A DNA stretch of 64,000 nucleotides, from contig CP099425.1 of assembly GCA_024114885.1 (NCBI GenBank), forward strand, positions 124,001 through 188,000. The letters are read 5' to 3'. The stretch comes from Septoria linicola. Its lineage: Eukaryota; Ascomycota; Dothideomycetes; Mycosphaerellales; Mycosphaerellaceae. Below, one piece after another: positions 21,557 to 33,461 of this stretch (its first letter is position 1; each line of letters starts with the position of its first letter). The position numbers were made by a program, and so were the translations under genes. Under the pieces are notes generated by a model, which was not told the DNA's origin, made no database searches, and saw nothing but the letters and a program-made list of their open reading frames with translations.

Positions 21557-22029
21557 ATTGACTGTCGTTGACAATGTTGCTGTCACATTACAGTATGTTC
21601 ACCGCCAGTCACAGCGACACCAATACTGATGAGCGACATACTGTCCCGTCCTGTGACGTCTTGTCCCTCGGCTGTGAGGAAGACCTCGCGGTTTCGCCCG
21701 GACTCTGATCCTTCCATGCCATCTTCCGCACGTGTCGTTCGCAGCGAGTGGACAACATCTGCATGTCAACTTCTGGGCATCCTTGGGAGTTTGCTGCAGC
21801 TTGGGGAGATGGTCAGGATAGTAGCTGATGTCGACACGTGATGGCGCGTGATGCCATCTCTTCGGCATAATCGTGGTGCTTGCGGCTTCAGTCGGGACTA
21901 CCAAAGCAGAAGGTCATTCCTGGGGAGACTTGCCTCCAGATTCGAGCGTGAACATATGCTTCGATATGGGCTGCCCTGCCTTTTCGAAGGCTGAGTGCTC
22001 GAGCACAGCAAATGTAGCTGAGTAATTCA
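21557..22029. promoter_or_regulatory. Shared divergent upstream region
   Basis: This 473-bp interval separates the start codons of the membrane-anchored protein (minus) and the Zn2Cys6 regulator (plus), so it must hold both promoters unless an unseen exon lies here. I could not identify a specific operator. Confidence 0.5.
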
Positions 22030-24307
22030 ATGACCACATCTACGAAAGCATCGAAAGGTAATCGACTTCGTTCGCTCGGTGGATGTTTGACATGTCGAAA
22101 AGTATGCCCGCTCCACACCCTTCTGGCATGGCCTCCTTAACCGGAGCAGTGCTGATGGACGACAGCGACATGTGAAGTGTGACGAAACACGACCGCTGTG
22201 TCAACTATGCAGCCACTATGGCCTGGCTTGCGGTGGCTACAAGGCGAAGATCGCCTTCGACACTGACGGCGCGGCGCCCGACACTCTTCGACGACCATTG
22301 TACACGACTCAAGAACAGAGGCAGATGACCATTGCTTTGGTGACCAGTGCACCGCTGAGCACTCTGCATAAGGTGCTGGTTCGTCTCGATGAAAGTACAC
22401 CAACTACAGAAGTCATCTCCAGTGGTCCGTTCGCAGTCTTCCAAGCCCACGAGCAGGCCACGGCACAGATCTCTCCGCAGTCCAGCTCCACGATCGAGCT
22501 TGCAGAGGAGGCGATTCCGTTCGACGTTCTGAGCGACCCTACTGCGCTGGCTTCTAGTGAGGCCATCGATGCCTTGTTTCCAGATCTGTTTCCGAATGTT
22601 GCAGGAGCTGGCTACGACTTCATGGATTCGGCACCAGATCTATTCGCAGATCTTACAGACACGACGCCCCTCGGATTTGCCAGCACTACCATTCCAGCTT
22701 CCGAGCCATTTCCGCTATGTTTGGTCAACGATAATTGGCTATCGCCGTCCATTGCGCACATGCCATTCAGCCAGTCACGCCTGCCATCAGAAGCAACGTT
22801 TCTCCTCACGAACTTCAAAGATACTGTCGTAGCGTACTTGACTCCTTTACATCGGAGGAAAACGATATGGCATGTTCTCTACGTGCCGAGCGCTATGACA
22901 TCCGCCGCAGCTTTAGCCATGGGCGAGGATCCGAGTAGCGCTCAGCTTGCGGTACTCCATGCCATGCTTTCGATCAGTGCGAACTGCCTTGCTGGAGAGT
23001 CTGAGGGCAAGGCCACAGACTTCTGGCGATCAAAGGGATCTGAGTACAAGGGCAAGGCACAGCAGAGTTTGAATCAGACTCTGAAAGAGCTATCAAGTGA
23101 ACGCAAGATGGCAAAGTACAAGGAATTATTGATGGTGCTCTTAGCGATGGTCATCGTCGTGGTAAGCATACATCTGGTTTCGCCATTTAATCTTTGCTGT
23201 ACACGCTTGCTCTCGTGTGTGCAGGCTCGAGGCCGGCAGTCGCATGCAGGATGCTTCGCATTGCCAGAATGACTTTCGGGTAGCCACTTTCTGATCATGG
23301 TTTTCTAGACCTTCGCCGGCGACTCCACAAGCGCACAGCTCTTCCTTTACGATGCCGACAAACTCATCAGACTCAAAGGCTTACGAAAGAAACCGAAATC
23401 GCGGAGAGTAAGAATGCTACACCATTACTATAGCTATCTCCGCATCTTCTACGAGAGCATGTCTCAGCAGAAGTCCTCGCTTGCAGATCAGCAGTATCGT
23501 TGTGCCCCAACCGAAGGCGAAGATCGAATCGACCTCGAGGCGCGACGAGATCATCCTTTTCGTCTGGCACGATGGCAGCTCTCGCTTGATCAGAAAATGC
23601 TGGAGAAGAAGACACGCGAACGCGGCGAGAATGACTTGTGTTTGCAGGAGCCTGGAGTGTGGAGCAGCACTATGTATCTTGAGGTGTTCGGTGTACCAGA
23701 ATCGTGGCTCATTCTGCTCTCGCAAGCAATCCGGCTCGGTAACGAAAGAGATATCGCGAGCGAAGAGTGTGACGACAGCGCGCTAAGCTGGCAGGAGTTC
23801 ACAAGTCGCGCACGTGTTCTTGAGAGATGCATTTCCTCCTGGTCACCGCCAGAAGTCCACCTGAGAAGCGAACAGTGCCATCGCACGCAACCTGGCGCCA
23901 GTGATGACGGAACCGCCGCGGTCATCGAGGATGTGCTCTCGTGTCTACACTCTGCCTTGCGAATCTACTTCTATCGGCGGATCTACAACGTTGACGCGGC
24001 CATCCTCCAGCAACAAGTCTCAGGAATACGGCAAGTTCTTCAGAAGTGGGCGTCAGACAGCCAGCTCAAACACTGCGCAGGCCTCATCTGGCCAGCGTTG
24101 ATCGGCGCTTGTGAAGCGATTGATGAGGACGATCAAGTGTTCTTTCAAGAATGGTTCGCCGAGCTGATGAGTGCTGGGTTTGTGACTGCACGTTCGGCCG
24201 TCACGGTGATCAGCTATGTTTGGCAACAACGCCGCGACACAAGAGACAACACAGTCAGCTGGACACAGTACTTGACAAACCACAGAGTCAATCTCGTCTT
24301 CTTCTGA
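22030..24307 (+). CDS. Zn(II)2Cys6 transcription factor
   Basis: Three exons (22030-22101, 22166-23161, 23309-24307) give 688 aa. The first 64-nt intron splits the binuclear zinc cluster. Joined, it reads GGCLTCRKRHVKCDETRPLC and then QLCSHYGLACGGY, with all six cysteines. The second intron (147 nt, GTAAGC...TTCTAG) joins VIVVV to TFAGDSTSAQLFLYDADKL. The part after residue 300 resembles the fungal-specific second domain of Arg/ARGRII-like regulators (LIRLKGLRKKPKSRRVRML, then a C-terminal WQQRRDTRDN). Such proteins bind CGG-containing sites and often control a nearby gene. It converges on a siderophore-type transporter (246 bp between ends), a possible target. Without the short first exon the zinc cluster would appear broken. 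Confidence 0.92.
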
Positions 24308-24553
24308 GGCCGATCTGTCTATCTTGATTTCGGGCTACTAGCCCAGCGACAGCTTCTTGCCCGCGACGTGTATAATGCATTTCGGCAACATCTTGCGGAA
24401 CAGGACGTCCGGATAAGGGCATGCTCCTCGCGAAGCAAGTACTTGGCTGCCCGATAAAGCCACCACTGTTCTTATCTCGTGTCGCCATCTATAAAATGAG
24501 CGAGCTGGTGCTCGCACACAGCGTGTACAGCATGAGGGAGCTCACAGCCGCTA

Positions 24554-26613
24554 CTAGTCATCGCTCGACCGAACAGTACCATCACCCTGGCCTGAGCTGT
24601 TCCATCGATGGTCTCTCCGCATTGCATTCGGGTCTTCCTGGAGGTTCTTTCCATCTCTGTTTCGGCGTCAGTACTTCACTATGGCACATGGGATTCGCTC
24701 ACCTCAGCTTGTTATCGGGCATGAATAGCACAAGCGCTATGACTGGCAGCGCAACATACAGCGCCACTGTAGTCATATACCCCATGACATCGGAGTACTG
24801 CTCAAAATCTCAGCGCCCCCCTTGCGACATTGGTCAAGGACGGAACTCACCGCCGCAGCGACAGCTTGCCTATCCTGTGATCCCCATTCTGGCAGTGTTC
24901 CAGTGATCGAATCATACAGGTCATTGATCTCTGTTTCATCGGTGTTCGTGCCTAGTCGAGCACGCAACCTACCCTTCATCGATGTGGTGTATATGCCTCC
25001 TGCAACAGCAGAGCCGATGCCGCCTCCAGTGTGGGCGCTCATGGCAATCAAAGCTGTCACCTGCGCGAGCTCACCATGTGAGACGACCATCTGTGCCGCC
25101 AGGAACATACTGGTCTCGAGAAAGCCGCTGCCAAGTCCTTGAATCATCTGTACGGCGAAGAGCTCCGCTGTTGTGCTACTGTTTGTCCGGACACGAATCA
25201 TCAGTCCGTAGCCTAGAGCTCTCACGCAGCTTCCTCCAATGCACAGCCACTTGAAAGATCGAGATCGATAGATCAAGACTCCGACTACAATCCCGGTCAA
25301 CAGCTGGGTCAGTCCACTGATATAGGACAGGTAAAGAGCATTGCGAGCAGAGAAGTTATGAGCTGCGACTGCCCAGGCGAAGAGGTACGTATGCGTGATC
25401 CGGTAGCCGCAGGCGTCAATGGACAGGATCAAGAAGGGTATAGTGATCGCTCGCATTCGAAGATATGCCACAGGAAGAACAGGGTGGCGAGCATAGAATG
25501 CTTCGTATGGCACTAGAGCAACCAGAAGGACGGCTCCGATGAGGATCAGCAAGAAGACCCAGGCCGACTTCCAGTGATCATGGCTTTGCGCAGCCAATGT
25601 GATTGGCAACAGTATCATGGCAATGCCGCCTGACAGCAGCAGGGAGCCTCCAAGATCAATCCGAGAACAGAATTGCCGAAGGGTAGTTTTCCTAGATGTC
25701 GCGTAGCCTGCCAGTCGGGCCTTCCTCTGCAGCTTCAGCACTGTCACGATCAGCAAAAGTGCGCCGAGTGGCGTGATAAACACGAACATCCCGTAGCCAA
25801 AGCGCCACCCGATGGTCTCCTTCACGTGGTCGACCAGTATGCCGCTAAGCCAGGTGATGATCAGGAACGGACTGTACAGTAGATTCCCTGCCAATGCTCG
25901 AGAACGCATCGAGGTAACGTCAGACACTATGATGAAGTTGAGCAGTGCGATACCGGCTTGGCCAACAACGTACAGAACGGAGCCAAAGACGAAGCTTGCG
26001 AATCCTTGGGCTGCGGCGTGAGCAGCATAAGATACCATCAGCAAAGAGACCATGAGGCAGTAAGTCTCCCCTCTGCCGATCACATCAGAGATCTTGGCAA
26101 TGGGCACTTTCACGCCTGCTGAGACGATGGCCCCGATGACATCTAAAGTTCCCTGCATCGACAGAGCCTTGAAGTCTGATAAGGCATAGGTCTCGTAGGA
26201 TCCTGTGGTAGAATTGTCGAGCTCACTATCTTTCATTAGCAGAAACTTTCTGCACCGTAATGTGGGCCTACGTGCAAGACGATGATCAACAAAGCTAAGC
26301 CTGCTATGAAGCAGTACTTGCCACGTGTATCCCATACGGCAACCACTCCCTCCATCAAGGCGGCTCCGCCATACTCATCCTCAAGGCCATTTTTCTTGGG
26401 TGCTGTGAGTGCATCGATGCTGTGAATGCCGGCATCATCGCTCTCATCCAAGCTAGTCTTCACGTTGTCGAGACCAGAAGGATTGAGCGCTTCGAGCTCA
26501 AGGTCTGCCTGATCATCCCTAGAACAGCTGTCAATAGCGCGCCGCGCATGGCGGACAGAATGGACTTACTCGAGTCGTTGATACTTGGCCTCTAGACGCG
26601 ATCCTCTGACCAT
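24554..26613 (-). CDS. Siderophore-iron-transporter-type MFS permease
   Basis: Five exons (26613-26570, 26518-26272, 26221-24851, 24800-24703, 24656-24554) give 620 aa, the usual size of the 14-segment SIT group. Marks are RGKYCFIAGLALLIIVLH joined to LDNSTTGSYETYALSDF (SIT proteins have the same LDNST after the first helix), KVPIAKISDVIGRGETY, and a C-terminal helix VALYVALPVIALVLFMPDN followed by a charged tail DGKNLQEDPNAM. SIT transporters import ferric siderophores by proton symport at the plasma membrane or on vesicles. The second intron needs an acceptor GTGAG, the only site that keeps frame and motif. The last two introns hide the final 67 codons. The Zn2Cys6 regulator next to it could control it; I saw no clear GATA-type HGATAR cluster upstream. 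Confidence 0.88.
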
Positions 26614-27139
26614 CCTGTACAGCCGTTGCTATTCTCTAGGTTGTCGACAGCATGTCCTCTACTATGACAGGACGCTTACATCCGAGATGTCGAAGTGCTG
26701 TCTCATATCGGCCAGGGTGGCCTTGTTTACATCCTAGCGGCCGCGCGATCCTTGTCAAAGCCAAAATTAGCATTTGATGGGATGTTTCCGGCACTTCGCT
26801 AAACAAAGAAGTATAGAGTAGTAAGCACGAGCGTGATATCATCTAGTGCTTGTAGAGACATTATGCCCATTCCTCTTTGTCTAAAGAGCTGTGGATCTGA
26901 ATCGATGGAAGAAGAAGATACTACCCGATGTCGGACTCAGCTCTCAGTGAGAGTCTACATGCCGCACATATCGCAATCCGCCATGGCTGATCTACTCGTC
27001 ACGCGAATGGAAAAGAATGAAGGGCGTGGCAATGGAATGGGACGGGAGAAGAGGCATCAGAGAAACATAGTTGTCTGCCCATCGTTGGAGCGTGTCTTAG
27101 AATAGTGTTCGAGTGGACTTTCGCAAGCCAGCGGGCCAC
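26614..27139. other. Spacer between transporter 5' end and a secreted-protein 3' end
   Basis: It holds the promoter of the SIT-type transporter, which reads leftwards. No motif could be assigned with confidence. Confidence 0.45.
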
Positions 27140-27683
27140 CTAGTTTCTAACACATGCGGCTTGGTCGCCAGTAGTTGATGCAAAACAAACCGCATCACCA
27201 CAGTACTCGATCTGGGACTTGTCGAATCCATGGCACTGGTACTATGCGAGAAGATCTACTGTTAGTGCCGTCCATCGCGAATTCGACCATGGCTCACTAC
27301 TTACGATTGTTGTGTAGTCTGGACTGCAAATCTTCCCTCCATCTGCATTGACTTGACTGCAGTCGGTTGGCCCACGAGCATGATTTCTGGATCCATATAT
27401 GCCTGCTTGGCAGAAGCCCTGCTCTTGGTTCGCCCGACAATCACCGTAATCACAATACTGGGAGTCTACTTGGCGAGGCGACTTGTCATTCTGGCAGTAT
27501 TGCACTTTCGAGCCGTCCGGTGTACAGATCTAGAATTCGTGTCCGTCAGTGGAAGCGACGCAACAACCAGAGAACGCCGCGTACGTATCCAAAGCCACTT
27601 TGCAGCTGGTTACAATCGGTTTGCTGGCTCATGCCACCGACTGCGAACGACGCGGCGGCAAGCACGATGCGATGAAGATGCAT
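27140..27683 (-). CDS. Small secreted cysteine-rich protein, 141 aa, 12 cysteines
   Basis: Three exons (27683-27585, 27529-27305, 27241-27140) are joined in phase 0 over introns of 55 and 63 nt. The N-terminus MHLHRIVLAAASFAVGGMSQ is a plausible signal peptide. Twelve cysteines follow, in a loosely repeated spacing: ICTPDGSKVQYCQND, SQYCDYGDC, QGFCQAG, TDCSQ, KICSPDY, YQCHGFDKSQIEYCGDAVC, AACVRN. The repeat suggests two or three related Cys-rich modules stabilised by disulfides. I recognise no named domain. Size, secretion and cysteine content fit fungal apoplastic effector candidates or antimicrobial-type secreted proteins. All three exons are needed; the single-exon reading gives only a middle fragment. 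Confidence 0.8.
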
Positions 27684-27813
27684 GACTGTAAGGCGTAGGC
27701 TGGTCTGGTTTGTGGAGGATCTGACTGATTGTCAATGCCGAAAGATAGAGATGAAGCTGTTGAAGAGGAGTTGCTCGAGTGTGTGAGTGTCCTCGTACAG
27801 TGGAAATGAGCCT

Positions 27814-27820
27814 TTATAAA
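27814..27820 (-). promoter_or_regulatory. TATA-like element of the Cys-rich protein gene
   Basis: TTTATAA on the minus strand lies about 130 bp upstream of the start codon at 27683, similar in distance to the TATA-like element of the CAP gene. Support is sequence and spacing only. Confidence 0.4.
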
Positions 27821-28301
27821 TGTCCATGCGCATCACTTGAGCCTATGTGCACAATGGCCGCTTGAGAATCGCTCCAAACTCATCCGTTTCTTCCGCTTCA
27901 GCACGACTGCCGCGAATCGCTGTACTCGCGAGGATGCCCCCAGTAGCCGTAGGAGGATACGACAAAAGCCAATTCTGGAGCGAGGCGAAATTCAACTTTG
28001 TTTCGGCAGGGACTGCAAAGCCAGTCTGATAGCTCGGGACTGAAGTCTGTACACGTGCTGCCTGTGTGACACCCCAGATTGCTTAGGTTTCCTTGTCCGC
28101 GCTGGAGCGGCATCGCGTCATTGCCTTTGCGGATGCGGAAATTCTTGTTTTGCGTTATAGGTAGACGCGCAATCTCTCGTATGCTGGATATAGACTTAGG
28201 AGCATAGATGAGCAAATGATGCGGTTCAGCCGGAGCGAGGGTCTTGAGCAGCGGATCAGGAATTGCACCCTAGGATTGATGCGAAGGCTTCGACAGCCTT
28301 G
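27821..28301. other. Spacer, nothing recognised
   Basis: This is the interval between the promoter of the Cys-rich protein gene and the 3' end of the Pth11-like gene. No coding or structural signal could be supported. Confidence 0.45.
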
Positions 28302-29519
28302 TCAATTGATATCGACGTCGACTGAGCGCTGTACAGTGATCGAATTCTTGGATCCAGCACTGGCCTGCCGAATGCCGGTCACTCGCTCGGAGGAGATGCT
28401 CGACTCTGTTCGGTGCGTGGTGCCGTCGAAGATCTCATTCAGATTGTCATGTCTGTTGCGCCAGGATGACCTTTTACTCTTACAAGCACTGGAATTCTTC
28501 GACTGTCGTGGTGTGCGACGGGGGCTGGCGACTGAAGAGTGTCTTGTGTACATTTCTGGGTCGATTTCGTCTAGTGTTGTGGTGACGAAGCTGGTGTTCC
28601 AGCCTTTCAAGAAGATGCGCAGGCATGGTATTGTTGCAGCAACAACGTTGAATGACATCTCGAGTTGGCCATATATCTCAGCGTCAATGTATGTGAATGT
28701 GAAGTCGTCGTAGTCCATCGCTGCCAGAGCCGCAAGTCGCAGTGCTGCAAGTACGACTACAGGCAAGCGGAACGCGAACCCGAGTACCACAGCGATTTTC
28801 GTGCTCCTGCCCATGTTCAATCCACGCACCAGCACTGCCGGGAAGATGATCAATACGCAGTCGAGCACCATAGCCATGGCCTCTACCGCCGCCCATCGTG
28901 CAAAGGTCGATCTGGAAGACCGCCCAACTATTGACCACGGACGTGCAAGATCCTGAGTGATTGAGACTATCAGGATCCCGGCGCAACCATAAATCAGCGT
29001 GGCATAAATAAGGGACGTAGCTCCGCGTTGAGGAGACAGTCGCTTGAAGAGATACGCCACTGCGAGCTTGCCCAGACACAGTGCGGCCACGTAGAGCAAG
29101 TTTGCAGCATACACAACCTGCTGCGCGTTAGTCACCTAGAAGTCGTGCTGGAAGCGTTCAACGCCAACCTTTTCGACTTGTTCGATTTCATGTCCGCTCA
29201 GCAATCGCTTTTTGCGACCAAGTCCGTGCTTCACTGCACTCATAAGCACCGCAGTCTGTGTAAAAGCTACAATCTTTCACATGTCAGCGAGCTGAATTGT
29301 AGCGTCAAGCAATCTGGACATCCTCACCGATGCCACAACACACACGAGGTCATCTTTGCCGATTCGCTCCCAGAAAGGCCATCGAATAGCAAGTCGGTTT
29401 GCGAGCACCAGTATAGTCGCGATCAGCCCAAGGATTCCGACAACCACAAGCTGTGGCCCGTGTCTTTCAGCATTCACAGCTGTACTCAACTCCAGAGTTG
29501 GCGTCAGAACTTCAGCCAT
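28302..29519 (-). CDS. Pth11-like / fungal rhodopsin-domain membrane protein
   Basis: Exons 29519-29328, 29273-29169 and 29117-28302 (introns of 54 and 51 nt) give 370 aa. Seven hydrophobic segments can be followed, starting with VVVGILGLIATILVLANRLA. Next come VVYAANLLYVAALCLGKLAV, then CVLIIFPAVLV, and VVLGFAFRLPVVVLAALRLAAL. FNVVAATIPCLRIFLKGW closes the core, a stretch typical of this family. A polar Ser/Arg-rich tail of about 100 residues follows. Such proteins are GPCR-like; the founding member Pth11 senses surface cues in a rice pathogen, but most members are uncharacterised. This one appears to lack an N-terminal CFEM domain. The second intron has a GTTGGC donor and a CTAAC branch-point sequence just before CAGCAG; reading through it would meet a TAG. 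Confidence 0.85.
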
Positions 29520-30084
29520 GAGATACTATTTGGCCTGCTCGCGTTGAAGACATGATCGAGGCAAGACCATGTAGACAAGCAGTGGCCTCGCGGTGCTCGG
29601 GTGTATGGAAGCATTCCAATGCTGTGATACACACAATCTCCACACGACCACGTGCGCCTTGCGAGTAGGTGACAGCTATCGGACAGACCGAGCATCTTTT
29701 CACTCATCGTCGGCTCTCGAATGCATGCATCAGATGTTGGGAGACTGCATCAGAGTCCGGTGTACGGCCTACCTGCTCCGTCCCGCATATACGGATCCTG
29801 CTGTGCCCACAAGTTAAGCAGTCGATAGCACCGCTCCTTGGCCCGACGCAGTTCCTCCTGTCTCCGGGGAGCAGATCGCTTGACGTGTGGTGTTTGGCTG
29901 CCATGCAAGGGATGCCGGAACCAGAATGTTCTCGTGGCGCCTGTGTGCTACCATCAACTTATGCATCGCGTTGGCACCTCAAACAAAAGTCGGGCCTGCC
30001 GCCTGCATGCATGTCCGGGCTCAAATTGAAACTCTTCTGTACTTGTTTACCACTCATCAAAACCTCGATCCAGATCTTGGTCTC
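29520..30084. promoter_or_regulatory. Divergent upstream region
   Basis: This interval separates the start codons of the Pth11-like gene (minus) and the permease gene (plus). It must hold both promoters, but I can name no specific motif. Confidence 0.45.
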
Positions 30085-31752
30085 ATGGATTCCGACAAAG
30101 AGATCCTGCAAGACGTCCAGGCAGAAGATGATGAACGACATGACAATCTCAAGATCGGCGCTCAGCAAGATGCAATCGATATGCGGAGGCTCGGAAAGCC
30201 TCAAGAGCTGCGCCGTAATTTCAAAGCGCTTTCCATTCTAGGCCTTGCAACAGTGACCATGGCGACCTGGGTAGCAATGATCACGAATTCCTTGTTCTCG
30301 TTGATCAATGGCGGGCTTGCTGGTACCATCTGGGTGTATCTGGGCAGTTGGCTCCTGACTGTATGCTTGGTCAGCAGTCTGGCAGAAATGGTAAGCAGGT
30401 CCAAGGCAAGCCGAGCCTGACGAATGCTAATGCGGGATGTTGCAGGCCTCGATGGCTCCGACAAGTGGTGGACAGTATCGTACGTAACAATTTCCAGATC
30501 TCGATCCTGTCAATGTACTGACAAACACCCAGACTGGGTCAGCGAGTTCGCCCCTCCATCTCAGCAGAAATTCTTGAGCTACTGTGTTGGTTGGCTCTCT
30601 GCACTGGGCTGGCAGGCACTTATTGCTGCAACCGTGTACGCGAGCAGTGTTCTCGTCTTCGAATTGACCGCGCTGAACAATTCCAACTTCACATACGGAC
30701 GCTGGCACGTCACTCTCCTGATGATTGGCATTGGCCTCTTCGGAACACTATTCAACACGTTCGGCGCAAAGCGGTTACCGCTTCTCGAGGGCGTCGTGCT
30801 CTGCGTGCTCATATTCGGCTTCTTCTGCATCATCGTGCCGCTTTGGGTACTGGCACCCAAAGCTTCTGCAGGCGAAGTCTTCACGCAATTCTCCAACTTC
30901 GGCGGTTGGCCTTCAATCGGGACTGCATGTTTAGTCGGCCAACTGACGGCCATCAGCGCTTTCGCTGGAAGTGATGCTCCGGCTCATCTAGCAGAAGAGG
31001 TCAAAAATGCATCACTGGCCGTTCCACGAATGATGTTGGCGACAATTTTGCTAAATGGAGCCATGGGATTCGTGGTCATCATTACCTACGTCTTCTGTAT
31101 CACCGACATCGAAGCTGTCGTTGGTTCAACCTCCGTCTTCCCATTCGTGGATGTCTTCTATGCAGCGACTGCAAGCCGAAGCGGAGCGACTGCTATGGCG
31201 TGCATACCTCTGGTGCTCACGGCATGCACTTCTCTAAATGCCATGGCCGCAGCATCACGACAAGCATGGTCCCTTGCTAGAGATGGCGGGCTGCCATTTG
31301 CCTCCTGGTTCCGCAAAGTGGTTACGATTGGCACGCCCATACCACTCAATGCCATTCTGTTCTCTCTGTCGATACTGGTCGTGCTGTCTCTGATCAACAT
31401 CGGAAGCAGTACAGCCTTCAACAGCATTGTGGGGCTACTCACTAGCGCGAATAGCTTCTCGTACGCAGCTAGCATTGGATGTGTGCTAAGCAGAAGAATT
31501 CGTGGCCAACCTCTGCCTCATGCGAGATGGTCTTTGGGGAAATGGGGCTTGCCTATCAACATTGTATCAGTCCTCTATGCCATACTGACTGCAATCATTA
31601 GCTTCTTCCCGCTAGTCACGCCAGTGACAGTTCAGGGGATGAACTGGTCGATTGTCATGTTTGCGGGAGTCTTTGCCATCGCCGCAACTGACTACATGCT
31701 ACGAGGGAGGCACAGATATACTGGGCCTGTCGTGCACATCCGTAAGGACTAG
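30085..31752 (+). CDS. Amino-acid/GABA/choline-type permease (APC superfamily)
   Basis: Three exons (30085-30390, 30446-30479, 30533-31752) give 519 aa. The 34-nt middle exon encodes ASMAPTSGGQY and part of His, completing the family motif SLAEMASMAPTSGGQYHWVSE across both introns. About 12 hydrophobic segments follow. Other family marks are SDAPAHLAEEVKNASLAVPR after helix 6 and ARDGGLPFASWF in the loop typical of this group. Members carry choline, GABA or amino acids at the plasma membrane. The soluble N-terminus is about 50 residues and acidic. It could support nitrogen supply together with the amine-oxidase gene at 33.5-35.3 kb, but that link is positional only. Confidence 0.9.
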
Positions 31753-32013
31753 GCAGCCATGAATACAGTCACGATTCGGTGCAGCAATTTCCATAATCCC
31801 ATGCCATGATGCCTCCGACTTAAGATCGAGAACTCTTCGTGCAAGATCTGGTTGCACCAGACACGGCTGAAATCGGCAGAAAGCAGAGACACGTGATGTC
31901 GCGTTCGGTGACGTGTGCTCCTTGGACGTCCGAGAAGCCGATGCCGACAACCACGTTCTTTGCTGCTCTCCACAACATCGAGATGGAAACCATTTCGCCA
32001 GACGTTGCAGATT
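31753..32013. other. Short spacer
   Basis: This region lies downstream of the permease and upstream of the GT8 gene in the same direction. No feature is seen. Confidence 0.4.
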
Positions 32014-33337
32014 ATGGGAGACAGATACGATGACTGGGGCAATCCAACAAGACCTCGACATGACATGCCACGCGAGAAGGGCGTCATGGGAGCCTTGAAG
32101 TTCTACATCAAAAGATTCTCTCGACAGTACGGAACACTGCTTTCTAGCATATTGTTCGCCCTATGCCTGTTGTACTACTTCCTGGGTGGCAAAGGAGAGC
32201 CCAGGCCGAAGCCGACTGATTGGAGCAAATTCGCATATGTGCAGTATGGTTGACCAAAGGTGACTGGCCAGAGGAATGCCTTACTAACACGCATTATCAG
32301 ATATGTCACAGACAATCACAATCTCTGTAATGGTATGGCAAACTTGATGTACTTGGCAGACATCGCGCTGATTTCCCTCAGCATACATGATATTTGATGC
32401 TCTCGAGCGACATGGCAGCAAAGCAGAGCGAGTCCTCTTGTACCCAAAACAGTGGGACACTTCTGTCGATTCAGCACTGGACCGCAACAGCCAACTACTC
32501 GTCCGCGCTCAGAAAGTGTTCCAGGCAAAGCTGAAGCCCGTCGCCATACTCGACGTCGATGGAGAAGCGACGCCAGGAACATTGAACGCGCCAAGCTCAT
32601 GGGACTCATCGATCACCAAGCTGCGCGCGTTTGACTTGACAGAATACGATCGCGTCCTCCATATCGACAGTGATAGTACGCTGATGCAGAATCTGGACGA
32701 ACTGTTCCTACTCCCCAGCACGCCCATCGCCATGCCTCGTGCATACTGGTCCGAAGGCAGGCCCAACGAGTGGCCATTGACCAGTTTGATGATGCTCATC
32801 GAGCCCAATCCGTTCGAGCTCAAGAACTTCATCGACATTTTGATGTCGTGGAAGATGAAGCCCGGTTTCCAGACAGGCAGGAACTACGACATGGACCTTA
32901 TCAATCACAGATTCGGTGCGAGCGCCATGGTCCTCCCGCACCGACCTTACGCTCTGCTATCTGCCGAGTTTCGATCTCACGACCACTCAGCATACCTGGG
33001 CACGATCAATGGTCCAAGAGATTTGTATCCCTCCAAGTATGGCTGGGATCCCGATCGAGCTTTGAAAGAAGCCAAGCTCGTGCACTTTAGCGACTGGCCT
33101 TTACCGAAACCATGGATCATGTGGCCGTTTGAAGGTGTTGCCGAAATGCAACCAGATTGCGGAGGCAAGAAGGAAGGCACGTGTCGGGAACGGGAGATTT
33201 GGAAGAACTTGTACAACGACTTCAGAAAGAGGAGAAAGAATCTTTGCCGCATCCTAAGCGTGCCAGCTCCGAAGTGGTCTGATCTGAAGAATGCTACGCA
33301 GCTCAAGCCCTGGGCAGAGATGGCAGGGTCTTCGTAG
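32014..33337 (+). CDS. Glycosyltransferase family 8, type II membrane protein
   Basis: Exons 32014-32243, 32301-32332 and 32382-33337 give 405 aa. The 32-nt second exon encodes YVTDNHNLCN. With neighbours the motif reads FAYVQYVTDNHNLCNAYMIF, typical of fungal GNT1-like GT8 enzymes. A single membrane anchor lies near residues 43-60 (SSILFALCLLYYFLG) after a short basic cytosolic tail, so the catalytic part would face the Golgi lumen. The metal-binding DxD is HIDSDSTLMQNLDELF. Later features are HDHSAYLGTINGPRDLYP and LVHFSDWPLPKPW with the conserved HFSDWP. GNT1-like enzymes transfer GlcNAc or related sugars to glycans; the substrate here is unknown. Confidence 0.9.
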
Positions 33338-33461
33338 ATTTGCGATGTACATCATGTCGAGTATACCACATACCCACCACCCACGACACTCCAGGCTCAA
33401 GCTCGGGAGTGGCAGTCTGATCCAACAACATCAAAACCTGCTAATGACATATAACGCTCAC

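Noticed and set aside
22172..23272. Regulator gene with a broken zinc cluster
   Set aside because: A 72-nt upstream exon supplies the first two cysteines in frame, so the cluster is complete.
28302..29135. Truncated 277-aa membrane protein starting at an internal GTG
   Set aside because: Two upstream exons restore the first membrane segments and a proper ATG, giving a full-length Pth11-like protein.
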